Numbered from the stretch's first letter, positions 1 to 8,283 are shown. The stretch: 64,000 bases of DNA from Haloprofundus salilacus (GCF_020150815.1 NZ_CP083723.1:310001-374000), one strand, 5' to 3'. Notes: generated by a model not told the origin, from the sequence alone. Numbers and translations are program-made.

Positions 1-51
1 CAAGAGCGACAACCCGACTACGACCGCAAACGCGCGGAACAGAAGTCGCAT
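1..51 (-). CDS. Start of an unidentified membrane or secreted protein (partial)
   Basis: An open minus-strand frame starts with ATG and runs off the left edge without a stop. The 17 visible residues (MRLLFRAFAVVVGLSLL) are a basic start followed by a hydrophobic stretch, as in a signal peptide or first membrane helix. It would be transcribed in the same direction as the small RAM-domain gene to its right. Too little is present to name a family, and the frame could be open by chance. Confidence 0.35.
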   Translation of the reverse strand, partial: MRLLFRAFAVVVGLSLL

Positions 52-107
52 GAGGAAACTACGTTTGGGCGGTTCAAACAGTTGTTGTCGGTGGCTCCCG
101 ATTCCGC
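52..107. other. Short intergenic stretch
   Basis: This spans the putative start at position 51 and the stop of the RAM-domain gene. I see no clear promoter or terminator in it. Confidence 0.4.
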
Positions 108-341
108 TCAGTCGTCGAGCGAGATGTACGTCTTCGTGTCGGTGACGCCCTGAAGGCTCTGAACCTCCGACGAAGCGGTCTTGAGAACGTCGTACACCTC
201 CTCGGCGTCCACCTCTACGATGAGGTCGTACGCGCCCGCGACGATGTGCGCCTCCGCCACTCGTTCGAGCTCTCGGATCGGCGCGACCAACTGCTCGGAC
301 TCTCCGGCCCCCGTCTTCACCATGATGAACGCGTGAACCAT
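108..341 (-). CDS. Stand-alone Lrp/AsnC effector-binding (RAM) domain protein
   Basis: This 77-residue protein is just the alpha/beta RAM ligand-binding domain of Lrp/AsnC regulators, without the N-terminal helix-turn-helix. It begins MVHAFIMVKTGAG, has the central AHIVAGAYDLIVEV strand-turn-strand and ends DTKTYISLD, all typical of the fold. In the family such single-domain proteins oligomerise and bind amino acids or other small ligands. It is divergently oriented from the trkA-like gene. A clear paralogue (1128-1358) lies on the other side of that gene and shares the AHIVAG and DT.TYIS.D blocks. I infer a ligand-sensing role connected with the RCK protein between them; the ligand cannot be told from sequence. 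Confidence 0.85.
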   Translation of the reverse strand: MVHAFIMVKTGAGESEQLVAPIRELERVAEAHIVAGAYDLIVEVDAEEVYDVLKTASSEVQSLQGVTDTKTYISLDD

Positions 342-404
342 CGTGGTGTGTTACTCGGTAACGTGGCAAAAAGTTTCCCCCGGGTCACGTCGGCGAACGG
401 GGGT

Positions 405-414
405 AAGGTTATTC
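405..414 (+). promoter_or_regulatory. Probable box A promoter of the trkA-like gene
   Basis: The AT-rich AGGTTATTCT sits in a GC-rich context, centred about 29 nt upstream of the ATG at 439. This is the spacing expected for a haloarchaeal leaderless transcript, and it supports that start over upstream in-frame starts. Confidence 0.5.
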
Positions 415-438
415 TCCCCCGCCGACGTACGCCGTTCC

Positions 439-1125
439 ATGCGGTTCGTTATCATTGGTGCCGGTCGTGTCGGACTTCGAACGGCGCGCGTCCTCCGGGA
501 GGAAGGCAACGACGTGACGCTCATCGAACAGGACGGAGATCAGGCCGAGCGCGCTCGCGCAAACGGTTTCGAGGTCGTCGAGGGTGACGGCTCTCGCGAG
601 CCGATACTGGAGTCGGCAGGGGTCGACGAAGCCGACGCGCTCGGCGCGCTCACGAGCGACCTCAACGTCAACTTCGCCGCCTGCATGATCGGCAAGCACT
701 ACGGCTGTCGGACGGTGATGCGCATCGACGAGGACTACCGCGAGGAGATCTACCAGAAGTACGCCAAGGAGGTGGACGAGATCGTCTACCCCGAACGACT
801 CGGCGCTATCGGCGCAAAGAACGCGCTGCTCGGCGGGTCGATTCGCGCCATCGCCGACATCGCCCAGAGCCTCCAGGTGCTTCTCATCACGATCACCGAG
901 GAGTCGCCGATGAACGGCTACACGATAAGCGAGGTCGCGCTCCCGTCGGAGTCGCGCATCCTCGCGTTCGGCAAAGACGGCGCTTCAATGGGGATTCCGC
1001 TCCCCGACGACTCGCTGGAGACCGGCGACCGGGTGGCCGTGCTCGCGGACTTCTCGGTGCTTGACGAGGTGCGCCAACTGCTCGTCGGCGACAGTTCAAT
1101 GGCCGCCGCCGTGGGGGGTGACTGA
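439..1125 (+). CDS. trkA: TrkA-family K+ channel/transporter regulatory protein (RCK_N + RCK_C)
   Basis: This 228-residue cytosolic protein has an N-terminal Rossmann NAD-binding RCK domain: FVIIGAGRVG at residues 3-12, with the acidic end of strand beta-2 in TLIEQD near residue 30. A C-terminal TrkA-C (RCK_C) domain follows from about 140 to 220, including MNGYTISEVALP and GDRVAVLA. Family members gate TrkH/KtrB-type K+ uptake or K+ channels in response to nucleotides. No membrane subunit is encoded nearby, so its partner is elsewhere. The start at 439 is chosen because the glycine-rich loop follows at once and box A lies 29 nt upstream. The next gene, another RAM protein, starts 2 nt after the stop, so the two are probably co-transcribed. 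Confidence 0.88.
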   Translation: MRFVIIGAGRVGLRTARVLREEGNDVTLIEQDGDQAERARANGFEVVEGDGSREPILESAGVDEADALGALTSDLNVNFAACMIGKHYGCRTVMRIDEDYREEIYQKYAKEVDEIVYPERLGAIGAKNALLGGSIRAIADIAQSLQVLLITITEESPMNGYTISEVALPSESRILAFGKDGASMGIPLPDDSLETGDRVAVLADFSVLDEVRQLLVGDSSMAAAVGGD

Positions 1126-1127
1126 GA

Positions 1128-1358
1128 ATGGTCACCGCCTACGTGATGGTGAAAGCCAACACCGGCGAGGCCGAGCGACTGCGCAACGAGATTTCGTCGC
1201 TCGACGGCGTCGTCGACGCCCACATCGTCGCCGGGGACGTCGACATCATCGCCAAGGTGACCGTCGACACGCCCGCGGAGGTCAAGAACATCTCCGCGAC
1301 CGAGATACAGGGCATCGACGGGGTCGAGGACACCCAGACGTACATCTCGATGGACTGA
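1128..1358 (+). CDS. Stand-alone Lrp/AsnC effector-binding (RAM) domain protein, paralogue
   Basis: This is a 76-residue RAM domain (MVTAYVMVKANTGEA, VDAHIVAGDVDIIAKV, VEDTQTYISMD) without a DNA-binding domain. It starts 2 nt after the trkA-like stop, a tight operon arrangement. Together with the divergent paralogue at 108-341, two ligand-binding modules bracket one RCK protein. Known RAM-only proteins form dimers, octamers or decamers. Whether this one binds the RCK protein, a Lrp regulator or only its ligand is unknown. Confidence 0.85.
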   Translation: MVTAYVMVKANTGEAERLRNEISSLDGVVDAHIVAGDVDIIAKVTVDTPAEVKNISATEIQGIDGVEDTQTYISMD

Positions 1359-1416
1359 ACGCGACCGCCCGTCCGCGCGAGCGGTACGGCACAGCACGCT
1401 ACGCGCTCCTTTCGTG

Positions 1417-1917
1417 CTACTCGGCGGGGTCGCTCCCTCCGGCTTGATACGCCTGCGAGAGCATCGACGACACCGGTTCAGTGTAGTCATAGCCGGGGAT
1501 GATACCCTGGGCATACGTCCCCTCGACGAAGTCGACGAGCGCGCCCGCGTCGTCGACGCCACGCCGCTCGTTGATGTCCTCGAACGACAGCTCGACGGTC
1601 GCGTGGCGGCCTTCCTCCGCGACCTCCGGGTCGAGGTCGCGTTCGACGGCGGTGACGCCGCCCACGTCGACGACGCGGAGTTCGAACGTCTCGTACCAGC
1701 CCTCCTCGACCACGTCGGCCACCTCGTCGTTGGTCACCTCGTCGAGCATCGGCACGCGGACGGTCACGTCATAGACAACGCGGCCGTCTTCGCCCGGCGA
1801 CACCTCGACCGTGCCCTCGAACGGCGTCTTCACGGATTCGTACGTCGTCTCGTCTACTCTCTCGAACGACGCGTGGTCGCGGAAGGCGCGGTGCACGCGG
1901 TCGGGAACGTCGGTCAT
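1417..1917 (-). CDS. Conserved haloarchaeal protein of unknown function
   Basis: This is an acidic 166-residue soluble protein with no signal peptide or membrane segment. It opens MTDVPDRVHRAFRDH and carries several strand-rich stretches (GRVVYDVTVRVPMLDEV, RHATVELSFEDIN). It resembles a haloarchaea-specific uncharacterised family, which I recall as DUF5813 but cannot confirm here. It is convergent with the RAM gene at 1128-1358. Gene quality (codon use, acidic composition) is good; function unknown. Confidence 0.75.
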   Translation of the reverse strand: MTDVPDRVHRAFRDHASFERVDETTYESVKTPFEGTVEVSPGEDGRVVYDVTVRVPMLDEVTNDEVADVVEEGWYETFELRVVDVGGVTAVERDLDPEVAEEGRHATVELSFEDINERRGVDDAGALVDFVEGTYAQGIIPGYDYTEPVSSMLSQAYQAGGSDPAE

Positions 1918-1969
1918 CGGTGGGAGAAGGGGCTCGCGGGAGAAAAACGACTCGCGTTGGGCGGGCCGG

Positions 1970-2488
1970 TCACCACTCCGAAAGGTCGAGACGCGTGAGC
2001 GTGATTTCAGTGTCAGCGGTGATTCTCACCGGCGCGTCGGGCGTCGTCGCCTCGACCCGCGCGGGACCGCCCCTGTACCGTTCCCCGACGCCCTTTCTCA
2101 GAAAAATCGTCTGTCCGAGTTCGACCGGCAGCGAGCGGAGTTGGTTGTGGACCATCTCTTCGATACGCGGCGTGGCAGGGAGTTTCGGCATCGCGAACGT
2201 CGAACGCTCGGCGTCCGTCGGGTCGACCGTCGTCGCCGAAACCTCGTTGCCGAGGTTGACGCCGAGATTTATCCGAAACGCGCCGTCGGTCATCACCCAC
2301 GGCGCGTCGATGTCCGCGTGTCGAACCACCTCTCCGTCTGCCGGATACGCGGCGGCGATGGCGCTCCGGTCACCGTTTCGGAGGCGAACGACGTCACCCG
2401 CCTCCAACGACAGCGACGAGAACGCGTCGCCGGAGAGTCGGACGAGGTTCGTCTCGCCCGGCCGCGCTTTGAGGACTCGGAGATTCAT
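1970..2488 (-). CDS. Stand-alone CDC48/VAT N-terminal-domain-like protein
   Basis: This 172-residue protein looks like the substrate-recognition N-domain of CDC48/VAT AAA ATPases without the ATPase rings. Residues 1-80 follow the double-psi beta-barrel pattern (VRLSGDAFSSLSLEAGDVVRL, then ...IAAAYPADGEVV..., then INLGVNLGNEVSATTV). The second half (about 95-165) could correspond to the four-stranded CDC48_2 subdomain. No Walker A or B motif is present. In the family, this domain binds substrates or adaptors of the unfoldase. A free copy could act as an adaptor or competitor of a chromosomal CDC48; that is inference. It lies 52 nt upstream of the 1417-1917 gene on the same strand. Confidence 0.6.
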   Translation of the reverse strand: MNLRVLKARPGETNLVRLSGDAFSSLSLEAGDVVRLRNGDRSAIAAAYPADGEVVRHADIDAPWVMTDGAFRINLGVNLGNEVSATTVDPTDAERSTFAMPKLPATPRIEEMVHNQLRSLPVELGQTIFLRKGVGERYRGGPARVEATTPDAPVRITADTEITLTRLDLSEW

Positions 2489-2589
2489 CGGCCGTCGATA
2501 CGAGGCATCCGACCGAGACGTTTTCGCCGACGTTCACACCGAGTGACGACAATCTACTTACAAGAGTCCGGAAACTCTTCGCTCGACAG

Positions 2590-2973
2590 ATGTTCGAGTG
2601 GCTCTTTCCGGGGTGGTCGAACCCGGCCGGTCTGGCGGCGTTCGTCGGCCTGCGAATCCTCCTCAACGTCGCGCTGACCGCGCTCGCGGCGAGAGCCGTC
2701 GGTCGGCGCGCGACTACGACCGCGGCGATGGCGGCCGGGACCGCCCTCTCCGGGACGATGCTGATACTGTTGCTCCGACCGGGCGTTCTCGGTCACACAG
2801 CGTCGTACGTCGAACTCGCCGTGCAACTCGCGATAGTTGTCCTCGGGGGCTACATCGCCTACGCCGACTGCTCCACGAAGCGACGGGTAGCCACCGTAAC
2901 TGCCCTTGTCACCGCGCTCGCGCTCCTGCTGTTTACCGTTCCAATCTACGGCGAGGCGTTCGTCGCACCCTGA
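2590..2973 (+). CDS. Small membrane protein of unknown function
   Basis: This 127-residue protein has about four predicted transmembrane helices (roughly 12-35, 40-60, 66-92 and 99-120), separated by short basic loops (RAVGRRA, STKRRV). No catalytic or binding motif stands out. A weak AT-rich element (CTACTTACA) lies around 2553-2561, within leaderless promoter distance. The ATP-grasp gene follows 95 nt later on the same strand but has its own promoter. Function unknown. Confidence 0.65.
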   Translation: MFEWLFPGWSNPAGLAAFVGLRILLNVALTALAARAVGRRATTTAAMAAGTALSGTMLILLLRPGVLGHTASYVELAVQLAIVVLGGYIAYADCSTKRRVATVTALVTALALLLFTVPIYGEAFVAP

Positions 2974-3038
2974 GACGGGTCGGCAGACGACCTGCAACCC
3001 GAACCCAGATATCGGCCCCGCTGTCCGCTATTGACGGG

Positions 3039-3047
3039 CTTTTATCG
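3039..3047 (+). promoter_or_regulatory. Box A promoter of the ATP-grasp gene
   Basis: CTTTTATCG is centred 26 nt upstream of the ATG at 3069 in an otherwise GC-rich region. It supports 3069 as the start of a leaderless mRNA rather than the much longer open frame upstream. Confidence 0.5.
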
Positions 3048-3068
3048 GTCGCACCGAAACGACCGCGC

Positions 3069-4316
3069 ATGGCAGACCGCTTTCTCGAAACCGACGACCT
3101 GCTAGAGGCCGTCGCCGAGGCGACGTTCGACCGCCCGCCGGCCGTCGTCGCCAACGCGCACATCACGGGACTGAGCGTCGCACGGGCGCTCGACGCCCAC
3201 GGCGTGCCGGTCATCGCGCTCGACCGCTCCGGCGACGGCGTCGCACCGCCGTCGGAGGCGATCGACTTCGCCGGGCGCGTCACCTACCCGCTGGACGACA
3301 GTGACGGGTTCAAGAAAGACCTCGAAGCGCTCGCCGACGCCGCTGGCACCGACCTCGTCGCGTTCGGCTGTATGGACGAGTGGGTCCACGCGTTCGCGGA
3401 CACCGAACCCGAGGGCGTCCGTCGGCCCTTCTCGGACAAGAAGGGGATCGACGCCGTGCTTGACAAGTCGTCGCTCTACCGTCTCGCAGAGGAGTTGGAG
3501 GTTCCGTACCCCGAGACGTACTGGCTCGACGAGAGCGACCCCGACGCTGCCGCGGAGGCGCTCGGCTTCCCGTTCGTGCTCAAACCCGCGCTGAAGCGCG
3601 AGGGCGAGGAGGCGCTCGGGACGAACGTGCTGGAAGTCGGCGACCGCGAGGAGCTGTACGAGACGCTCGAAGCTGCCGAAGCGGCCGACATCGAACTGCT
3701 CGCACAGGAGAAAGTGAACATCGCGCAGGGCCGCGACATGTCGCTCGCGTCATACGTCTCACCTGGCGGCGAGACTCTCTCGGTCGTCGGTAACGCGCGC
3801 GTCCGCTACCCGCTGGCGTTCGGCACCTCCTGCGTGGTCGAGACGACCGACCGACCCGAAATTCGCGAGCGTGCGCTGTCGGTGCTGGAGCGGACGGGCT
3901 ATCACGGCATCAGCGAGTCAGAGTTCGTCTACGACGCCGACCGCGAGGAGTACGTCCTCCTCGACATCAACACGCGCCCGTGGAAGTGGATATCCATGCC
4001 CGTCGCCGTCGGGGCGAACCTGCCGCTGGCCGCGTACTCGTCGGTCGTCGACGATGTGAGCTACGACGTCGCGAGCGCGGCCGACTCCGTCGACGACGGG
4101 CGCTGGGTCTACCTCCGCGACTACCTGACGCTGCTGTCGACGGACGACTCGCTCCGCGACGTGCTTTCGGGCGACGACTGGGAGGCGCTCGCCGCCGGAA
4201 GCTTCGAATCGTCGGGGACGCTGACGACGGGCGTCTACCGGCCCTCGGACCCGAAACCAACCGCGAAACTGCTGGAGACAGAGTTCAGCCGTCGCGACTA
4301 CTACTGTTCCTGCTGA
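3069..4316 (+). CDS. ATP-grasp family carboxylate-amine ligase
   Basis: This 415-residue cytosolic ATP-grasp enzyme joins a carboxylate to an amine or thiol through an acyl-phosphate. An N-terminal nucleotide-like fold (PPAVVANAHITGLSVARAL) precedes the central ATP-grasp part: LGFPFVLKPALK with the phosphate-contacting Lys near residue 175, LLAQEKVNIAQGRD, and the Mg-binding ISESEFVYD and VLLDINTRPW near residues 280-305 (Glu and Asp-x-Asn). Homologues are often in cell-surface polysaccharide loci, but no such genes are here. The substrate is unknown. The C-terminus ends in a Cys-Ser-Cys tail. The start is chosen from the box A and the loss of acidic composition upstream. Confidence 0.82.
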   Translation: MADRFLETDDLLEAVAEATFDRPPAVVANAHITGLSVARALDAHGVPVIALDRSGDGVAPPSEAIDFAGRVTYPLDDSDGFKKDLEALADAAGTDLVAFGCMDEWVHAFADTEPEGVRRPFSDKKGIDAVLDKSSLYRLAEELEVPYPETYWLDESDPDAAAEALGFPFVLKPALKREGEEALGTNVLEVGDREELYETLEAAEAADIELLAQEKVNIAQGRDMSLASYVSPGGETLSVVGNARVRYPLAFGTSCVVETTDRPEIRERALSVLERTGYHGISESEFVYDADREEYVLLDINTRPWKWISMPVAVGANLPLAAYSSVVDDVSYDVASAADSVDDGRWVYLRDYLTLLSTDDSLRDVLSGDDWEALAAGSFESSGTLTTGVYRPSDPKPTAKLLETEFSRRDYYCSC

Positions 4317-4472
4317 GCGGCGGGTTCGTTCCGCCGAGACGGGACGCCGTCTCGGTTTCCGCGACCCCTCGGCCCGGTCGAACTCGTGGATCAGACGATT
4401 GTGCCCGGTTGACGTGATTTTCCGGCGCCAACACGCAAGCCATTTCAACGCAGTATGTTGTCTGTTCAATGT

Positions 4473-4760
4473 ATGGCTGAGACAGAGGCTCGAAACAGCG
4501 TCGACCGGCTCGTCGAACTCCTCGACGACCGCCTGAAGAAATCCGAGTGGGAAATTCTCGTCGCCCTCGCCGAGGCCGACGGCCCGCTCACCGACGAGGA
4601 ACTCGCCGAGGCGACCGGCTACACCGACCGCACCGTCTCCAAGCGCGTCGACACGCTTGAAGAGCAGGTCCACGGTGGGACGCTGATTCAGCGCGACGAC
4701 GACGGCAATCCCTATCTCCACTCGCAGTTCGCCGCCGCCGTCCGTCAGCACGAATCGTAG
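4473..4760 (+). CDS. Small winged helix-turn-helix protein (MarR-like)
   Basis: A 95-residue protein formed almost entirely by a winged-helix domain. Helices include WEILVALAEADGPLTDEELAEATGY and the recognition helix TDRTVSKRVDTLEEQ, followed by a wing (TLIQRDDDGNPYLH). It is likely a local transcription regulator. It sits 85 nt upstream of the luciferase-like monooxygenase on the same strand, so that gene is a plausible target. An alternative in-frame ATG lies 18 nt upstream at 4455. I prefer 4473 because the domain begins soon after it. Confidence 0.75.
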   Translation: MAETEARNSVDRLVELLDDRLKKSEWEILVALAEADGPLTDEELAEATGYTDRTVSKRVDTLEEQVHGGTLIQRDDDGNPYLHSQFAAAVRQHES

Positions 4761-4845
4761 CCAGGCCTCGCTCTCCGTCGCCGCTACCCCACGTGAGCCG
4801 CCGGTATCGCCCACCTATTACTGTCTCTGACTCCTGTCTCCGCCA

Positions 4846-6201
4846 ATGACCGAGCGGATGCACCTCAACCTCTTCACGATGAACTCGGTGGAGCACGTCT
4901 CGCCGGGGCGGTGGACGTACCCAGGTGACCAGTCGCACCGCTACACTGACCGCGATTACTGGACCGAAGTCGCGCGAACCGCCGAACGCGGCGGCTTCGA
5001 CGCCATCTTCTTCGCCGACGTGCGCGGCATCTACGACGTGTACGGCGGCGATCGGGATTCGGCGATCCGGAACGCCATTCAGACCCCCGCGAACGACCCG
5101 CAGGCGCTCGTCCCCGCAATGGCCGAGGTGACAGACCATCTCGGCTTCGCCGTCACCCGGTCGACGACGTACACTCACCCGTACCAACTCGCGCGCGAAC
5201 TGTCGACGCTCGACCACCTCACCGACGGGCGAGTCGCGTTCAACATCGTCACCTCCTACCTGGAGAGCGCCGCCGAGAACCTCGGCCTCGACGAGCGGAT
5301 GGACAGGGAAACGAGATACGACCGCGCCGACGAGTTCATGGACGTCTGCTACGCGCTCTGGGAGGAGAGCTGGGAGGAGGACGCCGTCGTGGCCGACCGC
5401 GAGCGCGGCGTCTACGCCGACCCCGAGAAGGTCCACGCCATCGACTTCGACGGCGAGTTCTTCTCGGTGCCCGGCCCGCACAGCTGCGAGCCGTCGCCGC
5501 AGCGGACGCCCGTGCTGTATCAGGCAGGGTCGTCGGACCGCGGCCGCGACTTTGCCGCCGACAACGCCGAAGCCGTCTTCGTGAGCCAGCCGACCGAAGC
5601 GGGCACCCGAAGCTACATCGAGGACATGCGCGAACGGGCCGCCGACCGCGGCCGCGACCCCGATTCGCTGCTCTTCTTCCCGGGTATCGTCCCCATCGTC
5701 GGCGAGACGGAGGAACTCGCGCACGAGAAACACGAGAGCTTCCGCGAACACGTCAGCACCGAGGGGACGCTCACCATGCTGTCGGGATTCTTGGACATGG
5801 ACCTCTCGCAACTCGACCCCGACCAGAAGGTCGAACACATCGAGACGGACGCGATTCAGGGCGCGATGAACGCGTTCACGAAGAACGACCCCGACCGCGA
5901 GTGGACCGTCCGCGAAGTCGCCGAGTTCTCGGGGCTCGGCTCTACGTCGCCGGTCGTCGTCGGCACGCCCGAGCAGGTCGCCGACGAACTCCAGCACTGG
6001 TTCGAGGAGGTCGGCGTCCACGGCTTCAACGTCAAGGAGATTACGCGACCGGGGACGCTGAACGACTTCGTGAACCTCGTCGTGCCCGTCCTCCGCGAGC
6101 GCGGGTTAGTGCGCGAGGCGTACGAAGGCGAGACGCTGCGCGAGAACGTCCTCGGCGCGGGGCAGCGTCGGCTCCGCGAAGACCACCCGGCGAAGCAGTG
6201 A
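4846..6201 (+). CDS. Luciferase-like (LLM) flavin-dependent monooxygenase, NtaA/SnaA/DszA type
   Basis: This is a 451-residue TIM-barrel flavoenzyme that uses reduced FMN and O2. Family members oxidise nitrilotriacetate, pristinamycin, dibenzothiophene sulfone and similar compounds. Visible features are MHLNLFTMNSVEHVSPGRWTYP at the N-terminus, DYWTEVARTAERGGFDAIFFADV, the long-chain type segment FNIVTSYLESAAENLG, and VLYQAGSSDRGRDFAA, which contributes to the FMN phosphate pocket. Length matches the NtaA branch. A weak box A (CTATTACTG, about 4814-4822) lies 28 nt upstream. The neighbours are a winged-helix protein upstream and an ABC exporter downstream. The substrate is not deducible, and no flavin reductase is adjacent. 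Confidence 0.88.
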   Translation: MTERMHLNLFTMNSVEHVSPGRWTYPGDQSHRYTDRDYWTEVARTAERGGFDAIFFADVRGIYDVYGGDRDSAIRNAIQTPANDPQALVPAMAEVTDHLGFAVTRSTTYTHPYQLARELSTLDHLTDGRVAFNIVTSYLESAAENLGLDERMDRETRYDRADEFMDVCYALWEESWEEDAVVADRERGVYADPEKVHAIDFDGEFFSVPGPHSCEPSPQRTPVLYQAGSSDRGRDFAADNAEAVFVSQPTEAGTRSYIEDMRERAADRGRDPDSLLFFPGIVPIVGETEELAHEKHESFREHVSTEGTLTMLSGFLDMDLSQLDPDQKVEHIETDAIQGAMNAFTKNDPDREWTVREVAEFSGLGSTSPVVVGTPEQVADELQHWFEEVGVHGFNVKEITRPGTLNDFVNLVVPVLRERGLVREAYEGETLRENVLGAGQRRLREDHPAKQ

Positions 6202-6277
6202 GACCCGACGGAGAAAAACCCGCCCTCTCGCACCGATTGCGATGGGATTTTGTCGTCCGCGTGACCCGTAGCGTGTA

Positions 6278-8137
6278 GTGACCGACGCAGACGCGCCGTT
6301 TCAAGCGCTCGCCGCCGACGTCGAACGCCCGATACAGCGGGTGTTCGCCGAGTACGGAATGCCGGAGCTACAGTGGTTGACGCTCGGCGTCCTGACGAGT
6401 TTCCTCTCCCGGGCGGCGAATCTCGTCCCGCCCCTCCTTCTCGGTGTCACGCTGAACGCCGTCGAGTCCGGTCCGAGCGCGTACAGCCTCCCGCTCGTCC
6501 CCGACGCGTGGCTCCCGCCGGGGGTGCCGGGGCAGCTGGCGCTGTCGATAACGCTCATCGCGATCGCGTTCGTCGTCGCCGCGGTGGCGTCGTGGGGGCG
6601 GACTGTGACGCTGAACCTGTTCGCACACCGCATCGAGCACTTTCTCCGGACCGACACGTACGAGCGGATGCAGGCGCTCGACATGGCCTTTTTCGACGAC
6701 AAGCAGACCGGCGAGATAATGTCAGTGCTAAACAACGACGTGAACAATCTGGAGATGTTCTTCGACAACGCCCTAGAGAGCACCATCCGTCTCGTCGTGA
6801 TGGTGCTCGGCATCGCGGGCGTGCTGTTCTACCTCAATTGGCAACTCGCCGTCGTCACGCTCGTCTTCGTCCCGGTGCTCGCGGGCTTCACCTACTGGTT
6901 CATGACGCGCGTCGAACCCGTCTACGCCGCTGTCCGGTCAAGCGTCGGCGGTCTCAACATCCGACTGGAGAACAACCTCTCGGGTATCGACCTCATCAAG
7001 ACCACGGCGACGGAAGCGTACGAGGCCGAGCGCGTCCGCAGCGCCTCACAGGAGTACTTCGACCAGATAATGACCGTCATCAAACTCTCGGGCATCTACC
7101 AACCGGGGATGCAGTTTATTGGCGGAATGACGTTTCTGGCGACGTTCGCCGTCGGCGGCTACTGGCTGGTCGTGGGCCCGCCGCCGTACGCCAGCGGGGC
7201 GTTGCAGGTCGGGACGTTCGTCACGTTCGTCACGCTCGCCCGGGAGTTGGTCGCGCCGGTCAGCGAGTCGGGCAGCATCGTCGAGTGGTACGAGAACGCG
7301 CTCGCATCAACGCGGCGCATCTATGCGCTCCGCGACCTGCCGACGAGCATCGACGACCCGGACGCCCCCGTTTCGCTCGGCGCCGTTGAGGGGCGCGTCG
7401 AGTACGACGCGGTCTCCTTCTCCTACGACGAGAACGAGCGGGTGCTCGACGACGTGAACTTCGTCGTCGAACCGGGGGAGACGCTCGCGCTCGTCGGTCC
7501 CACGGGGGCAGGCAAGTCGACGATTCTGAAGCTCCTTCCGCGGCTCTATGACGTCGACGACGGGTCGGTTCGCGTTGACGGCGTCGACGTGCGCGACGCC
7601 CCGGTCACCGAGTTACGCGGCGCTATCGGCTACGTCGGTCAGGAGACGTTCCTCTTCGACGGCACTGTCGCCGAGAACCTCCGGTACGGGGCGTTCGACG
7701 CAACGGACGAGGAAATGGTCGACGCCGCGAAAGTCGCGGAGGCGCACGAGTTCATCGAAGAACTCGCCGACGGCTACGACACTCGCATCGGCGAGCGCGG
7801 GGTGAAGCTCTCGGGCGGCCAGCGCCAGCGACTCTCGATCGCGCGCACGGCGCTGGCGGACGCGCCGATTCTCATCCTCGACGAGGCGACGTCGGCGGTC
7901 GACACCGAGACCGAACGACGCATCCAGCGCGGGCTGGACCGACTCACCGAGGACCGGACGACGCTCGTCATCGCACACCGCCTTTCGACGGTGACGAACG
8001 CCGACCAGATTCTCGTCCTCGACGACGGGCGAATCGCCGAACGCGGGTCGCATCGGGAACTCCACGCCACCGACGGCGAGTACGCGTCGCTGTGGGCGGC
8101 GCAGGCGACGGCGTCTGCGGAGCCGCACAACAACTGA
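6278..8137 (+). CDS. ABC exporter, fused membrane and ATPase domains
   Basis: This 619-residue half-transporter of the MsbA/MDR type would act as a homodimer in the membrane. Residues about 30-330 form the six-helix transmembrane domain, with the conserved MALDMAFFDDKQTGEIMSVLNNDV coupling region. The ATPase follows, with Walker A GPTGAGKST near residue 408, the ABC signature LSGGQRQRLSIA near 512, Walker B ILILDEATSAVD near 531 and switch IAHRLSTV near 563. All catalytic residues are intact. It starts with GTG at 6278, 76 nt after the monooxygenase on the same strand. The exported substrate is unknown; export of a product of the upstream oxygenase is only a suggestion from position. Confidence 0.93.
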   Translation: MTDADAPFQALAADVERPIQRVFAEYGMPELQWLTLGVLTSFLSRAANLVPPLLLGVTLNAVESGPSAYSLPLVPDAWLPPGVPGQLALSITLIAIAFVVAAVASWGRTVTLNLFAHRIEHFLRTDTYERMQALDMAFFDDKQTGEIMSVLNNDVNNLEMFFDNALESTIRLVVMVLGIAGVLFYLNWQLAVVTLVFVPVLAGFTYWFMTRVEPVYAAVRSSVGGLNIRLENNLSGIDLIKTTATEAYEAERVRSASQEYFDQIMTVIKLSGIYQPGMQFIGGMTFLATFAVGGYWLVVGPPPYASGALQVGTFVTFVTLARELVAPVSESGSIVEWYENALASTRRIYALRDLPTSIDDPDAPVSLGAVEGRVEYDAVSFSYDENERVLDDVNFVVEPGETLALVGPTGAGKSTILKLLPRLYDVDDGSVRVDGVDVRDAPVTELRGAIGYVGQETFLFDGTVAENLRYGAFDATDEEMVDAAKVAEAHEFIEELADGYDTRIGERGVKLSGGQRQRLSIARTALADAPILILDEATSAVDTETERRIQRGLDRLTEDRTTLVIAHRLSTVTNADQILVLDDGRIAERGSHRELHATDGEYASLWAAQATASAEPHNN

Positions 8138-8283
8138 CAGCGTGCTGGCCGAAATGGTCGTGGTGCCAGACGGCCGCTATCGTGTTGGTCGAGACGACCG
8201 GTGGCTCGACTCCGGCAAACAGGCGACGGTGACTCTCAAACTGACTGACCGGTCACCCCCCTCAGGCTGCCGTCTGCGCCATG

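Noticed and set aside
4588-6021. Long minus-strand open frame (477 codons) opposite the monooxygenase
   Set aside because: Stop-free antisense frames are expected in DNA of about 65% GC. The translation is His/Arg-rich without domain motifs, while the plus-strand frame encodes a recognisable enzyme.
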